A DNA stretch of 64,000 nucleotides from Sphingobacterium corticibacter. Lineage in GTDB: Bacteria; Bacteroidota; Bacteroidia; Sphingobacteriales; Sphingobacteriaceae. Location of the stretch: the NCBI RefSeq assembly GCF_003076635.1, contig NZ_QDKG01000002.1, positions 248,001 to 312,000 of the forward strand. Reading direction: 5' to 3'. The position numbers and the translations under genes were made by a program. How positions within the stretch are numbered: the stretch's first letter is position 1; each line of letters begins with the position of its first letter. Below, in pieces: positions 18,466 to 27,617 of this stretch. Under the pieces are notes generated by a model, which saw only the letters and a list, made by a program, of their open reading frames with translations, did no database searches and was not told the DNA's origin.

Positions 18466-19236
18466 TTGCAAAATAACACATTTTCGGGAGATTTCGCCGG
18501 TCAGAACATAATTATCGTAGATGAAGTTGCATCTACGAATGACTTCCTAAAAGCAGAAGCTTCAAATTTCAAGCCATGCGACAACTTTACTGCCATTATG
18601 GCAAGGCATCAATCCAAAGGCCGCGGGCAACGTGACAATTCATTTCATAGCGCCAAAGGTGAAAGTCTGACATTTAGTTTCATTTTGTTTCCTAAACAAT
18701 TAGTGGTGGATGATGTTTTTGCGATTCAAACATTGATTAGCCTTAGTCTACACGAATGGTTTAGCCAATACACGGATCACTGCCGAATCAAATGGCCCAA
18801 TGACATGATGTTGGGGGACAAGAAAGCGTGCGGCGTGCTAATTGAGAACACGATTAAAGGCCAGGAAATTCGATACAGTATTGTGGGAATAGGTGTAAAT
18901 ATCGGCCAGCGGGAATTCCCCAAAGATATCGCACAAAAAGCAACTTCACTATTCTTGGAAGTACCCGGTTTGACAGAGCGTCCGATGGAGGCGCACTGCG
19001 CCGACATCATTTCTATTATTCAGCAGAAGTACGCCAACTATTGGTCTGAGCCGGAGCAGATGTTGTCGGCGTACAACGAGTTGCTTTATCGCAAAGGCCA
19101 ATTGACGCTGTTCGAGGCGAATGGTGAAGTCTTTGAAGGCAGCATATCACATGTGGATAAGCGCGGCATGTTACATATTGATCATGGCACTGTAATGAAG
19201 CCCTATTACTTCAAAGAAGTTACCTTATTAAGGTGA
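18466..19236 (+). CDS. birA: biotin--[acetyl-CoA-carboxylase] ligase
   Basis: A 256-residue BirA catalytic core that activates biotin with ATP and transfers it to the carboxyl-carrier protein. It lacks the N-terminal DNA-binding domain of repressor-type BirA, so it is enzyme-only. Visible motifs are DEVASTNDFLK, the biotinyl-AMP loop KGRGQRDNSFHSA (GRGQR form of GRGRRG), and IKWPNDMM with VLIENTIKG. The start is TTG 18466: no ATG or GTG occurs in frame between the putative promoter and the conserved N-terminus. Confidence 0.93.
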   Translation: MQNNTFSGDFAGQNIIIVDEVASTNDFLKAEASNFKPCDNFTAIMARHQSKGRGQRDNSFHSAKGESLTFSFILFPKQLVVDDVFAIQTLISLSLHEWFSQYTDHCRIKWPNDMMLGDKKACGVLIENTIKGQEIRYSIVGIGVNIGQREFPKDIAQKATSLFLEVPGLTERPMEAHCADIISIIQQKYANYWSEPEQMLSAYNELLYRKGQLTLFEANGEVFEGSISHVDKRGMLHIDHGTVMKPYYFKEVTLLR

Positions 19237-19331
19237 TTTTATTTCCTATATTTGGCTTATCATTAAACCCATTTATTATTTCGTGGTCTTAAATGATATG
19301 GCAACACAAGCCGCTTAACAGAACAATACGT

Positions 19332-19784
19332 ATGAAAAAAGCATTATTAGCATTCACCCTTGTATTTTTTGCGCTTTCAGGCGCTTTTGCACAGATACAC
19401 AATCCTGTAAAATGGACGGTAGCAACGAAGAAATTGAATAACAACGAAGCGGTCGTATTTATCAAAGCTACGATCGAAAACGGATGGCATATCTACAGTA
19501 CTTCGGTACCTAGCGGTGGCCCAATAGCTACCAGCTTCACCTTTGCGAAATCCAATGATTTCACCTTGAACGGTAAAACGATGGAGCCAAAGCCTCAATC
19601 AAAGTACGAAGAGACTTTTAAAATGGATGTACCTTACCATAATAAAGAGGTGGTATTCCAACAGAAAATCAAATTAAATGGTAACAAAGCAACGAAAGTA
19701 TCGGGCACAGTAGAGTTTATGGTGTGTGACAAAACAAAGTGCTTGCCACCAGACGAATACAGCTTTTCAGTTACCGTAAAATAA
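19332..19784 (+). CDS. exported DsbD N-terminal (alpha) domain-like protein
   Basis: A 150-residue secreted protein with a cleavable signal peptide (about 1-20, ending AFAQ). ATG 19332 is chosen because it begins the signal peptide. The mature part is an immunoglobulin-like domain of the nDsbD type, with GWHIYS and the redox pair Cys132/Cys137 in VCDKTKCLPP. It resembles the CxxxxxC site through which nDsbD passes electrons to periplasmic partners. The next gene encodes the membrane and thioredoxin parts of DsbD, so this looks like a split DsbD. A terminator separates them. Confidence 0.85.
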   Translation: MKKALLAFTLVFFALSGAFAQIHNPVKWTVATKKLNNNEAVVFIKATIENGWHIYSTSVPSGGPIATSFTFAKSNDFTLNGKTMEPKPQSKYEETFKMDVPYHNKEVVFQQKIKLNGNKATKVSGTVEFMVCDKTKCLPPDEYSFSVTVK

Positions 19785-19807
19785 TCATTCGGTAAATATC
19801 TGAATAT

Positions 19808-19838
19808 AAAAGGCAGCCTTATCTGCCTTTTTTTTATT
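19808..19838 (+). terminator. intrinsic terminator
   Basis: AAAAGGCAG (19808-19816), loop CCTTAT, CTGCCTTTT and a run of T to 19835. It ends the nDsbD-like transcript before the larger DsbD gene. Confidence 0.88.
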
Positions 19839-19862
19839 TTTACGATGTTTTCAATTTTGCAT

Positions 19863-21566
19863 ATGAACCGTGTAGCAATTTACCTACCTATTATTACGCT
19901 CCTGTTTAGCTTATCATTTGGTGCATTGGCCACCAAGGCACAGGACACATTAGTTCCTTTCGAGGATATTGAATTTACCGAATCGCCTGCTTCTGAGGAG
20001 GAAGCGGAATTATTAGAAGTTCCTGCAGACATACAATTTGAGGATGGCGCAGATACCACTGTTGATGAAGATCAATTAATAGATGAAGCGCAGGCAGTGC
20101 AAACCCAAGATGCAAAACAATCTTTGTGGGGCGTTTTTATTGCGGGATTGTTGGGTGGCTTCGCGGCTTTCATCATGCCTTGTATCTTTCCGATGGTGCC
20201 TTTGACAGTTAGTTTCTTCACCAAACAATCCAAAACACGGGCTGCTGCCATTTCGCAAGCGCTCTTATATGGGGTATTCATTATCGCGATCTATGTGGCG
20301 CTTGGGATGTTGATCACAGTCACTTTTGGTTCCGACGCGCTTAACGCCTTGTCCACAAACGGTATCTTTAACTTCTTCTTTTTCTTATTGCTCGTCTTCT
20401 TCGCCGCATCATTTTTTGGCGCATTCGAGCTGACATTGCCTAGCTCATTCGTGAATAAGATCGATGCAAAGTCAGATCAAGGTGGTTTTATCGGGCTATT
20501 CTTTATGGCCGCGAGTTTAGCGGTTGTTTCTTTTTCGTGTACAGGACCTATTATCGGTACACTTTTGGTTGAGGCCGCTTCTAAAGGCGAACGCCTTGGG
20601 CCAGCCATCGGAATGTTGGGCTTTGCTATCGCATTGGCCATTCCATTCGTTTTATTTGCGATATTCCCTTCAATGTTGAAGTCTATGCCAAAATCTGGCG
20701 GATGGCTAAATAGCGTAAAGATTGTATTGGCATTTTTAGAGTTAGCTTTGGCGCTTAAATTCTTATCCAATGTGGATTTAGCGTACCACTGGAACTGGTT
20801 GGATCGCGAAGTATTCTTGTCTTTATGGATTGCGATCTTCAGCATGATGGGCTTGTACTTGATTGGCAAAATTCGCTTCTCGCACGATAGCCCTTTGAGC
20901 CATCTTTCCGTACCTCGCACCATTATTGCCGTTATTGTATTCGCTTTTGTGGTATATATGGTGCCTGGATTATGGGGCGCACCGTTAAAATCAATTTCGG
21001 CATTCCTGCCGCCAAGTGCTACACAAGATTTTGATTTGAGCACCGGTGTTAGTCAGGCACACAGTGCATCATCACCCGATTCTGCTAAGAAGAAATATTA
21101 TGAGATCTTCCACGAACGTGGTACACCAAAAGGTTTTGATCCGTACTATGATTATGAAGAAGCTTTGGCTGCCGCAAAAGTGGCCAACAAACCAGTTCTT
21201 ATTGACTTCACTGGGTGGAATTGTGTAAATTGTAGAAAAATGGAAGCCAACGTATGGACCGATCCTAAAGTGGCGCAGATCTTGCGCGAACAATTTGTGA
21301 TGGCCGAACTTTTTGTGGATGACCGCACCGAGCTAGCAGCAGAAGAGAAATATACCTCTACATATAGTGGTAAAAAAATAAAAACAATAGGTAATAAATG
21401 GAGTGATTTTCAAGCAGCTACCTTCAATAGCAATTCGCAGCCTTTGTATGTCATTGTAGATACACAAGGAAATGTGTTGGTACCACCAACTGGCGCAGAC
21501 TACGACATCAGTAGTTACACCGCCTACTTACAAAGTGGTATTGATGCGTTTAATGCGAAGAAGTAG
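19863..21566 (+). CDS. thiol:disulfide interchange protein, DsbD beta-gamma type
   Basis: An inner-membrane electron carrier of about 567 residues. After a signal peptide and an acidic periplasmic linker (E/D-rich, about 20-80) comes the CcdA/DsbD-beta domain of about eight membrane helices. It contains MPCIFPMVPLT and SFSCTGPIIGTLL, whose two cysteines form the membrane redox pair. The C-terminal thioredoxin-like domain carries WNCVNCRKM (CxxC). It takes reducing power from cytoplasmic thioredoxin to the periplasm. The alpha domain is absent from this chain and encoded by the preceding gene. ATG 19863 is preferred; ATG 19845 is possible. Confidence 0.92.
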   Translation: MNRVAIYLPIITLLFSLSFGALATKAQDTLVPFEDIEFTESPASEEEAELLEVPADIQFEDGADTTVDEDQLIDEAQAVQTQDAKQSLWGVFIAGLLGGFAAFIMPCIFPMVPLTVSFFTKQSKTRAAAISQALLYGVFIIAIYVALGMLITVTFGSDALNALSTNGIFNFFFFLLLVFFAASFFGAFELTLPSSFVNKIDAKSDQGGFIGLFFMAASLAVVSFSCTGPIIGTLLVEAASKGERLGPAIGMLGFAIALAIPFVLFAIFPSMLKSMPKSGGWLNSVKIVLAFLELALALKFLSNVDLAYHWNWLDREVFLSLWIAIFSMMGLYLIGKIRFSHDSPLSHLSVPRTIIAVIVFAFVVYMVPGLWGAPLKSISAFLPPSATQDFDLSTGVSQAHSASSPDSAKKKYYEIFHERGTPKGFDPYYDYEEALAAAKVANKPVLIDFTGWNCVNCRKMEANVWTDPKVAQILREQFVMAELFVDDRTELAAEEKYTSTYSGKKIKTIGNKWSDFQAATFNSNSQPLYVIVDTQGNVLVPPTGADYDISSYTAYLQSGIDAFNAKK

Positions 21567-21602
21567 GTTGCTTACTTTTCATTACCTAACAAACAACTTT
21601 TG

Positions 21603-22577
21603 ATGAGTCAAATAAAAAATATAGCAGTATTAACTTCCGGAGGAGATTCTCCGGGTATGAATGCGGGAATCCGCGCCGTGATACGAACTGGTATCTACCA
21701 TGGCTTGACTATGTACGGGGTGCGTAGAGGATACGATGGCCTTGTAAATAACGAAATCGAAGCAATGGACGCGAAGTCTGTTGCCAACATCATCCAGCGC
21801 GGTGGTACGGTTTTGAAAACAGCACGAAGTGATGAATTTCGCACCTACGAAGGCCGTCAGCGCGCGTATGAGAATCTAAAAACATTTGGAATAGATGCTT
21901 TAGTAGTAATCGGTGGTGACGGTACATTTACTGGAGCCTCCAAATTTATCGAAGAGTTTGATATTCCAATCATCGGTATGCCCGGCACGATTGACAATGA
22001 TTTGGCCGGAACAGACTTTACGATCGGATATGATACGGCAATTAATACGGTCGTAGATGCGGTGGATAAAATTCGGGATACGGCAGAATCTCATGATCGT
22101 GTTTTTGTGGTGGAAGTGATGGGACGAGATTCTGGTCTGATCGCACTACGTTCTGGTATTAGCACAGGAGCAGAAGCGGTATTGATCCCAGAGCTAAATG
22201 TAGATTACGACGCGATTATGAAGCGTCTGGATAAATCTCGTTCTAATAAGTCTTCTCGTATCATCATCGTAGCCGAAGGTGATAAAGAAGGTGGTTTAGT
22301 CGTTGCAGACAAGATCAAAGAAAACTTCCCTCATTACGATGTGCGCGTATCCATCTTAGGCCATATCCAACGCGGTGGTAAACCAACTTGTATGGATCGT
22401 GTGTTGGCCAGTAGATTGGGCGTGGCTGCGGTAGAAGGATTGCTAGAAGGTCGTCGTGGAGAAATGGCAGGCTTGATCTGTGGACAGGTGGAATACACTC
22501 CTTTTGAAAAAGCAATCAAACACATTAAGCAGGTGAATACCAATCTAACTCGAATTGTAGAGATTCTATCTTTATAA
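21603..22577 (+). CDS. pfkA: 6-phosphofructokinase
   Basis: ATP-dependent glycolytic enzyme making fructose 1,6-bisphosphate; 324 residues, the usual bacterial tetramer subunit. Motifs are LTSGGDSPGMNAGIRA, GGDGTFTGA (ATP), MPGTIDNDLAGTDFTIGYDTA with the catalytic Asp, GRDSGLIAL, and ILGHIQRGGKPTCMDRVLA. The Gly after GGDG favours ATP over pyrophosphate. ATG 21603 directly follows an in-frame TTG, which I discount. It lies 36 bases after the DsbD gene, and a strong terminator follows. Confidence 0.97.
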   Translation: MSQIKNIAVLTSGGDSPGMNAGIRAVIRTGIYHGLTMYGVRRGYDGLVNNEIEAMDAKSVANIIQRGGTVLKTARSDEFRTYEGRQRAYENLKTFGIDALVVIGGDGTFTGASKFIEEFDIPIIGMPGTIDNDLAGTDFTIGYDTAINTVVDAVDKIRDTAESHDRVFVVEVMGRDSGLIALRSGISTGAEAVLIPELNVDYDAIMKRLDKSRSNKSSRIIIVAEGDKEGGLVVADKIKENFPHYDVRVSILGHIQRGGKPTCMDRVLASRLGVAAVEGLLEGRRGEMAGLICGQVEYTPFEKAIKHIKQVNTNLTRIVEILSL

Positions 22578-22616
22578 TGATTTATAGATGCTGCTTCAAG
22601 CAGCTATTCGATACTA

Positions 22617-22656
22617 AAAATGGCTGCTTCCAATATGGAAGCAGCCATTTTATTTT
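22617..22656. terminator. bidirectional intrinsic terminator
   Basis: A 16-bp perfect stem, AAAATGGCTGCTTCCA (22617-22632) with TGGAAGCAGCCATTTT (22636-22651), a three-base loop, and A/T runs on both sides. It serves pfkA (+) and susD (-). A smaller hairpin GCTGC-TTCAA-GCAGC lies just upstream near 22590-22604. Confidence 0.9.
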
Positions 22657-22680
22657 TAACTGTTTGGTAGGAGTTGACAA

Positions 22681-24285
22681 TTAGTCAATATCCCAGAAGA
22701 TACGGGTAGTGCGCGTATCTTTTGATCTTACGGCTTCGTAATTCATACTATTATTTGTTACCTCATTAGATGGGTACAACAAACGTAGCGGAGGATTTTG
22801 GAAACCATTTAAGTTCGAAATTGGAAACGCTGGCAAAACGGGATAACCTGTTCTGCGGTAGTCTGCCCATGCTTGCTCTGCTTGCAACCAACCAAAATGC
22901 AACCATTTTTGCGTTCCGATCAATTGCAGTTTTGCCTGTGCAGCACCTGTGTAAGCGATGTTAGAGTCTTTAATAAAAGCTTGAACCGCTTCAGCAGAAG
23001 GTCTGGCTACCTTTGCCCCTGTGTTAGACGAAGCGTTGTTCAAATAGTAGTAGAAATCTATTGACTGCGCTACGGCTGTTTCATAGGCAGTTTGTGCCGA
23101 TGCTGTGCTACCCCAGCGTTCTTGCGCTTCAGCTTTGATGAAGTTTACCTCAGAAGTCGTCATCAATATACCTGGAAGATTACTATTAATCCAAGATGTA
23201 GTCGAATCCACAATGGCATAACGACGCAATGCAGCATTACTATACTCTGCATCAGCAGCTGCCTCAGTTGTAGTAATTGGCAAAGCCTGAAACTCTGCAT
23301 TTGGCGTAAATACGTTTTGTACAGTCTTTCCATATTTACCAAACAACATATCCATACGAGGATCATTAGCTGTCTTCAACACGGTATTCAGCATATAATC
23401 TGGTGCATAATGACTGTTCAACTCGCGCACCGCATCTAATAAACTAGATGTATAGGTTGTCAATTTCTGGTTCAATACATCATGACGACCACCTTCTTCA
23501 AGTGAGGTTTGTGTACCATCTATTAATGGGTACATCTCTGGGGCGTTCAGCATAGTCATAATGTCTGTCCGAGCTCTTCCCTCATCCGATTTCGAGATTT
23601 GCATCAATGCACGAAGTCTCAAAGAATTGGCATATCTGCGCCATTTATCAGAATTTCCTCTATTAATAATATCCGCCCGCACAAAATCATTAGTTGTCTG
23701 ATATGTTCTAAAGTACTCCGCCGCTTCGGTAAATGCCGTAATAAATTGATCGTACAATTCTTTCTGGTCATCAAATTTACCTAAAGCAATTTGGTCAGTT
23801 GCTGGCAAGCTTCCTGCTTCGCTGAAGGGAATATCACCGAAGTTGTTGACCAATTTCGCCGCTTGACCGTAGACAATCACACGTGTCGCGTGCATAAATG
23901 CATCATATTCTGCACGCTCTGCTTCTGGTAAGGCATCATAAGTACGCTCCATGGCACGATATACACCCAACATACCTGGGGAATAGAAATCTCTCCAATA
24001 ATCGTTGGTGTAAGAATCTGATTGTTGGTACATCGTATTGTTATTCGCGAAATACGTGGTTTGTGTATAACGTGCGTGATGTGGCAATACGAAAGTACGG
24101 TAGTGCCAATACTCGGAACGAAGGCGCGAATTGTTTAATATCTGGGTCATAAATGCCCGAATATTGGGAATGTCCGTTTGTTCTGGATCTTGATAACGAT
24201 CCTCTAGCTCAGTCTTACAAGATTGCATTGCCGTTAAAGAAAGCGCGGCAACTAGTAGACAGATTATGTTTCTTAACTTTTTCAT
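22681..24285 (-). CDS. SusD/RagB-family outer-membrane nutrient-binding lipoprotein
   Basis: A 534-residue lipoprotein: signal peptide with lipobox at Cys23 (AMQSC), then the tetratricopeptide-rich SusD fold. It most resembles the SusD_2 subfamily, from features such as WHYRTFVLPHHARY and IVYGQAAKLVNNFGDIPFSEA. SusD caps the SusC transporter and captures oligosaccharides or peptides at the cell surface. The substrate cannot be inferred because no hydrolase gene adjoins the pair. It starts 29 bases after susC and shares its transcript. Confidence 0.93.
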   Translation of the reverse strand: MKKLRNIICLLVAALSLTAMQSCKTELEDRYQDPEQTDIPNIRAFMTQILNNSRLRSEYWHYRTFVLPHHARYTQTTYFANNNTMYQQSDSYTNDYWRDFYSPGMLGVYRAMERTYDALPEAERAEYDAFMHATRVIVYGQAAKLVNNFGDIPFSEAGSLPATDQIALGKFDDQKELYDQFITAFTEAAEYFRTYQTTNDFVRADIINRGNSDKWRRYANSLRLRALMQISKSDEGRARTDIMTMLNAPEMYPLIDGTQTSLEEGGRHDVLNQKLTTYTSSLLDAVRELNSHYAPDYMLNTVLKTANDPRMDMLFGKYGKTVQNVFTPNAEFQALPITTTEAAADAEYSNAALRRYAIVDSTTSWINSNLPGILMTTSEVNFIKAEAQERWGSTASAQTAYETAVAQSIDFYYYLNNASSNTGAKVARPSAEAVQAFIKDSNIAYTGAAQAKLQLIGTQKWLHFGWLQAEQAWADYRRTGYPVLPAFPISNLNGFQNPPLRLLYPSNEVTNNSMNYEAVRSKDTRTTRIFWDID

Positions 24286-24314
24286 GTTGTTTCCTTTTTT
24301 AACTGCTGTATGTC

Positions 24315-27300
24315 CTAGAAATTAGCATTTAATGAGAAGCCAAAACTTCTAGTGGCTGCGGTAGAACCGATATCTATACCTTGAGAATACCAGTAGTTTC
24401 CGACAGGTGACTCTGGATCAATATCTTTGATCGATCTGTAGAAGTAGAACAAGTTACGTCCAATCAGTGATACGCGTAGGTTATTCATCTTCAAGCGCTC
24501 GCTGAATGCGCTAGGTAGGCGATAGCTGACAACGAGTTCACGTAATTTGATGAAGTTATTGTCCAATACAGCTGCTTTTTCATTCCAAGCATCATTACCC
24601 CAGTAGAAATTGTTCATGTAATACTCCGCACCACTCAATTTCACATCATTTGGCTGACCTGTATTTTCATTCACCCCGTCTAGTGTGATTCCTGTTTCGC
24701 GGTATTCCAATGTGCTCTCCAAACGACCTGCACCGTACGCATATTTATGAGGCGTCGAAATCATTTGTCCACCAAAACGATAGTCTGCAGTAAAATCTAA
24801 AGCGAAGTCTTTGTAAGCAAAAGTATTGCTCAAACCACCAATCGCTTTTGGCATAATGTTACCCGCTTTTACATACGTACTTTTGTCTATGATGTAGTTA
24901 CCTTCATCAGAGATCAACAATTGACCATCTGCATTGGTAGCGCGTGGATACACATAGATATTTCCTAAAGTTTCTCCCGGACGCGCTTCCATACGAATGG
25001 AGCTTTGATCCGCATCATAGAAGATTAGACTAGGTATTCCTGTCGTTAGTTCGTCTAAGCGTGAACGGTTGTTCGCGAAATTCAAACGTGTATTCCATGT
25101 GAAGTGCTCTTTGCGAATCGGCGTACCTGTCAAGGAAACTTCCCAACCCCGGTTAGAGATATTACCTACGTTTACGATTTGCGTAACTGCTCCTGTAGAG
25201 TAAGCATTAGACAATGGCATGATCTGATCTTTGATCTTATTGTTGTAATAAGATACATCTAAGCCTAAACGGCTATTCAGAAATTTCAAATCCAAACCAA
25301 ACTCCACCTCCGTTTTCATCTCTGGCTTAAGTTCAAAATTACCATAGTTCTCATTCACATTCAATGCTGGTACTGGACCAGAACCTGTGATAAGAGCCGT
25401 CTGCTTGTAAGCGATATTAGAAACATACATCGCTGCATCATTACCCACTACACCGTAAGAAGCACGCAACTTACCGTAATTGAAGAATTCCGGTGCTTCA
25501 AATGCTTCCGTGAATACAAAACCAGTGTTTACTGACCCATATAGGTACGGGCTATTTTTTACTGGCAAGGAAGAAGAGTATTCTTGACGACCTGTAGCCT
25601 CTAAGAATAGGTAATTGCGGTAGCTGAAGTTTGCTAATCCGAAGTAAGCATATTTAATCAGCTGCTTACGAATACTTGTGGTAGTGGCTTGCGCAAAAGT
25701 GTTGCTCAAACTAAACCAGTTCGCGGTAACCAAACCACCTTCTGTGCTAGATGATTGATCATTGTAGTCTTCCATACGAGATTGGAAACCTCCACTCAGG
25801 CTAAAATCTACATCGTCCGAGATTTTATCAGCATACGTTAATAACGCATCTCCGTATACGATAGAGTATAATCCTTTGTTGACAGCATATCTACCAGTAC
25901 TATTCGTCCCATTGAAACGTGTAGCATACTCATTATGCTCTTTGTTTTCGATGTTCAAAGAAGTCACATCCGTTCCAAGACGTCCTCTCAAACTCAACTT
26001 GTCAATAATCTTCCAGTTCATCGTCGCACTAGACAGGAAACGATCTTCTTTTTCCGTGTACTCATTGCGATTTTGTTGCCAGAAATAGTTCAATAAGTTT
26101 ACCCCACGGAAAGCCAAAGGAAATTCTTCAGGACGGTTTGATCCGACGGTCGAGAATTTGTAACCATCTGAAGTACGGTACAATTGGTCACGCATTTTGG
26201 CAACATCTTCCGCACCACTGAAAAATCCGCCGTAAGAGGCTAATACATCACCCATCAATCCTGGACGATTATTTGTCTTTGTAGAAATATAAGATGCAAC
26301 CACATCCAAAGACAAGTCTTCATGCATTTTTACAGTACTATTCAAGTTGAAAGTGCTTCTATTCTGCTTGCTTCCAGGCACGATGGCTTTATAGTCCATA
26401 TTAGTAGCTGAGAAACGGTAGTTCAACTTCTCTGTTTGATCAGATATACTTACATTGAAGTTACTGTTATGCCCTGTCTGAAAGATATCACCGTAGTTGC
26501 CTTTATTAGGCGAGTAGGCACGTACTGAACCATCCCACCAACGTACATCTCCACCGTCATATTTAGGGCCAAATTGTCCCCAAGCATTGTAATTCAACAG
26601 GCGCTCACCTGGGTAAGAAGGATTATTCGTAATCCAACCTTCTTCGTTAGCACCGGCTTGCACATTAGTCGCAGCATCATATCCTGGACCATACTCATAT
26701 TGCAAGCGTGGTAGAAAAGCAGCCGATTCTACAGAACCCGTGTAATTAAAGTCAATGCCCAATCCACGACCTTTAGTGCCTTTTTTAGTCGTAATCACGA
26801 TTACACCACTTGCCGCATCCGATCCGTATAAAGCTGTAGCGCTGGCACCTTTCAAGATCGTCATGGATTCGATATCGTTTGGATTAAGATCCAACATACC
26901 ATTACCACGGATTCTATTGTCAGACCAGATCGCCTGTCCACCTGGATTGGTAATACCACCAGTATTATTCACACCAGCCGCACCACCTTGCTGATCGTTA
27001 CGGATCATGACACCGTCTACCACAAATAAAGGCTGGCGATTGTTGCTCAATGAATTGATACCACGAATTTGCATGTTCACCGCACTAGATGCACCTCCTG
27101 GAGCGGCACTAACCTGCACACCTGGCGCTTTACCGTATAAGGCAGAACCAATGTTGGTTGTACCTGCTTGGGTCAATTCTTTCGAAGTAATCGTACTTGC
27201 GGCATAACCCAATGCTTTTGCTTCTCGTTTGATACCCATTGCGGTTACCACAACCTCACCAACGTCTCCTGCCTCTTCTCTTAGCACGACATTGATCGAG

Positions 27301-27569
27301 CGGTTCGTACCAATGGTGAAATCTTGCGATACGAAGCCAATCATTGAAAAGCGTAGTACTTCTCCTGCAGCTACATTAATGCTGTATTTTCCGTCGGTAT
27401 CCGATTGGGTTCCCCGACTAGTCCCCACCACACTAACCGTCACACCCGAGAGTGGACCATCTGCCCCCGTCACGCGACCGTTGACAGCTTGCTGTGCGAA
27501 CGTAACTGTGGTGCATACGGATAGTAGCAACAGCAGTAGAACGCAACATTTGTTGTGAAATTTGCTCAT
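24315..27569 (-). CDS. SusC/RagA-family TonB-linked outer-membrane transporter
   Basis: A 1084-residue outer-membrane protein. A signal peptide (to about 25) is followed by a carboxypeptidase-like/CNA-B regulatory domain (VNGRVTGADGPLSGVTVSV). Then come a TonB-box-like stretch near VGEVVVTAMG, the plug domain (IRGINSLSNNRQPLFVVDGV) and a long beta-barrel ending in an aromatic residue (NANF). With SusD it imports a bulky nutrient using TonB energy. It begins 48 bases after the ROK regulator gene, and no -7 element is found in that gap, so the three genes may form one operon. Confidence 0.95.
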   Translation of the reverse strand: MSKFHNKCCVLLLLLLSVCTTVTFAQQAVNGRVTGADGPLSGVTVSVVGTSRGTQSDTDGKYSINVAAGEVLRFSMIGFVSQDFTIGTNRSINVVLREEAGDVGEVVVTAMGIKREAKALGYAASTITSKELTQAGTTNIGSALYGKAPGVQVSAAPGGASSAVNMQIRGINSLSNNRQPLFVVDGVMIRNDQQGGAAGVNNTGGITNPGGQAIWSDNRIRGNGMLDLNPNDIESMTILKGASATALYGSDAASGVIVITTKKGTKGRGLGIDFNYTGSVESAAFLPRLQYEYGPGYDAATNVQAGANEEGWITNNPSYPGERLLNYNAWGQFGPKYDGGDVRWWDGSVRAYSPNKGNYGDIFQTGHNSNFNVSISDQTEKLNYRFSATNMDYKAIVPGSKQNRSTFNLNSTVKMHEDLSLDVVASYISTKTNNRPGLMGDVLASYGGFFSGAEDVAKMRDQLYRTSDGYKFSTVGSNRPEEFPLAFRGVNLLNYFWQQNRNEYTEKEDRFLSSATMNWKIIDKLSLRGRLGTDVTSLNIENKEHNEYATRFNGTNSTGRYAVNKGLYSIVYGDALLTYADKISDDVDFSLSGGFQSRMEDYNDQSSSTEGGLVTANWFSLSNTFAQATTTSIRKQLIKYAYFGLANFSYRNYLFLEATGRQEYSSSLPVKNSPYLYGSVNTGFVFTEAFEAPEFFNYGKLRASYGVVGNDAAMYVSNIAYKQTALITGSGPVPALNVNENYGNFELKPEMKTEVEFGLDLKFLNSRLGLDVSYYNNKIKDQIMPLSNAYSTGAVTQIVNVGNISNRGWEVSLTGTPIRKEHFTWNTRLNFANNRSRLDELTTGIPSLIFYDADQSSIRMEARPGETLGNIYVYPRATNADGQLLISDEGNYIIDKSTYVKAGNIMPKAIGGLSNTFAYKDFALDFTADYRFGGQMISTPHKYAYGAGRLESTLEYRETGITLDGVNENTGQPNDVKLSGAEYYMNNFYWGNDAWNEKAAVLDNNFIKLRELVVSYRLPSAFSERLKMNNLRVSLIGRNLFYFYRSIKDIDPESPVGNYWYSQGIDIGSTAATRSFGFSLNANF

Positions 27570-27617
27570 TTGTTGTTTGTATTTATGGTTAATTGTTATT
27601 TAGTTTTTTACAGGAAT

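Noticed and set aside
20477-21043. 188-codon open frame on the minus strand
   Set aside because: Lies wholly inside the membrane domain of the DsbD gene, antisense; no promoter or recognisable domain.
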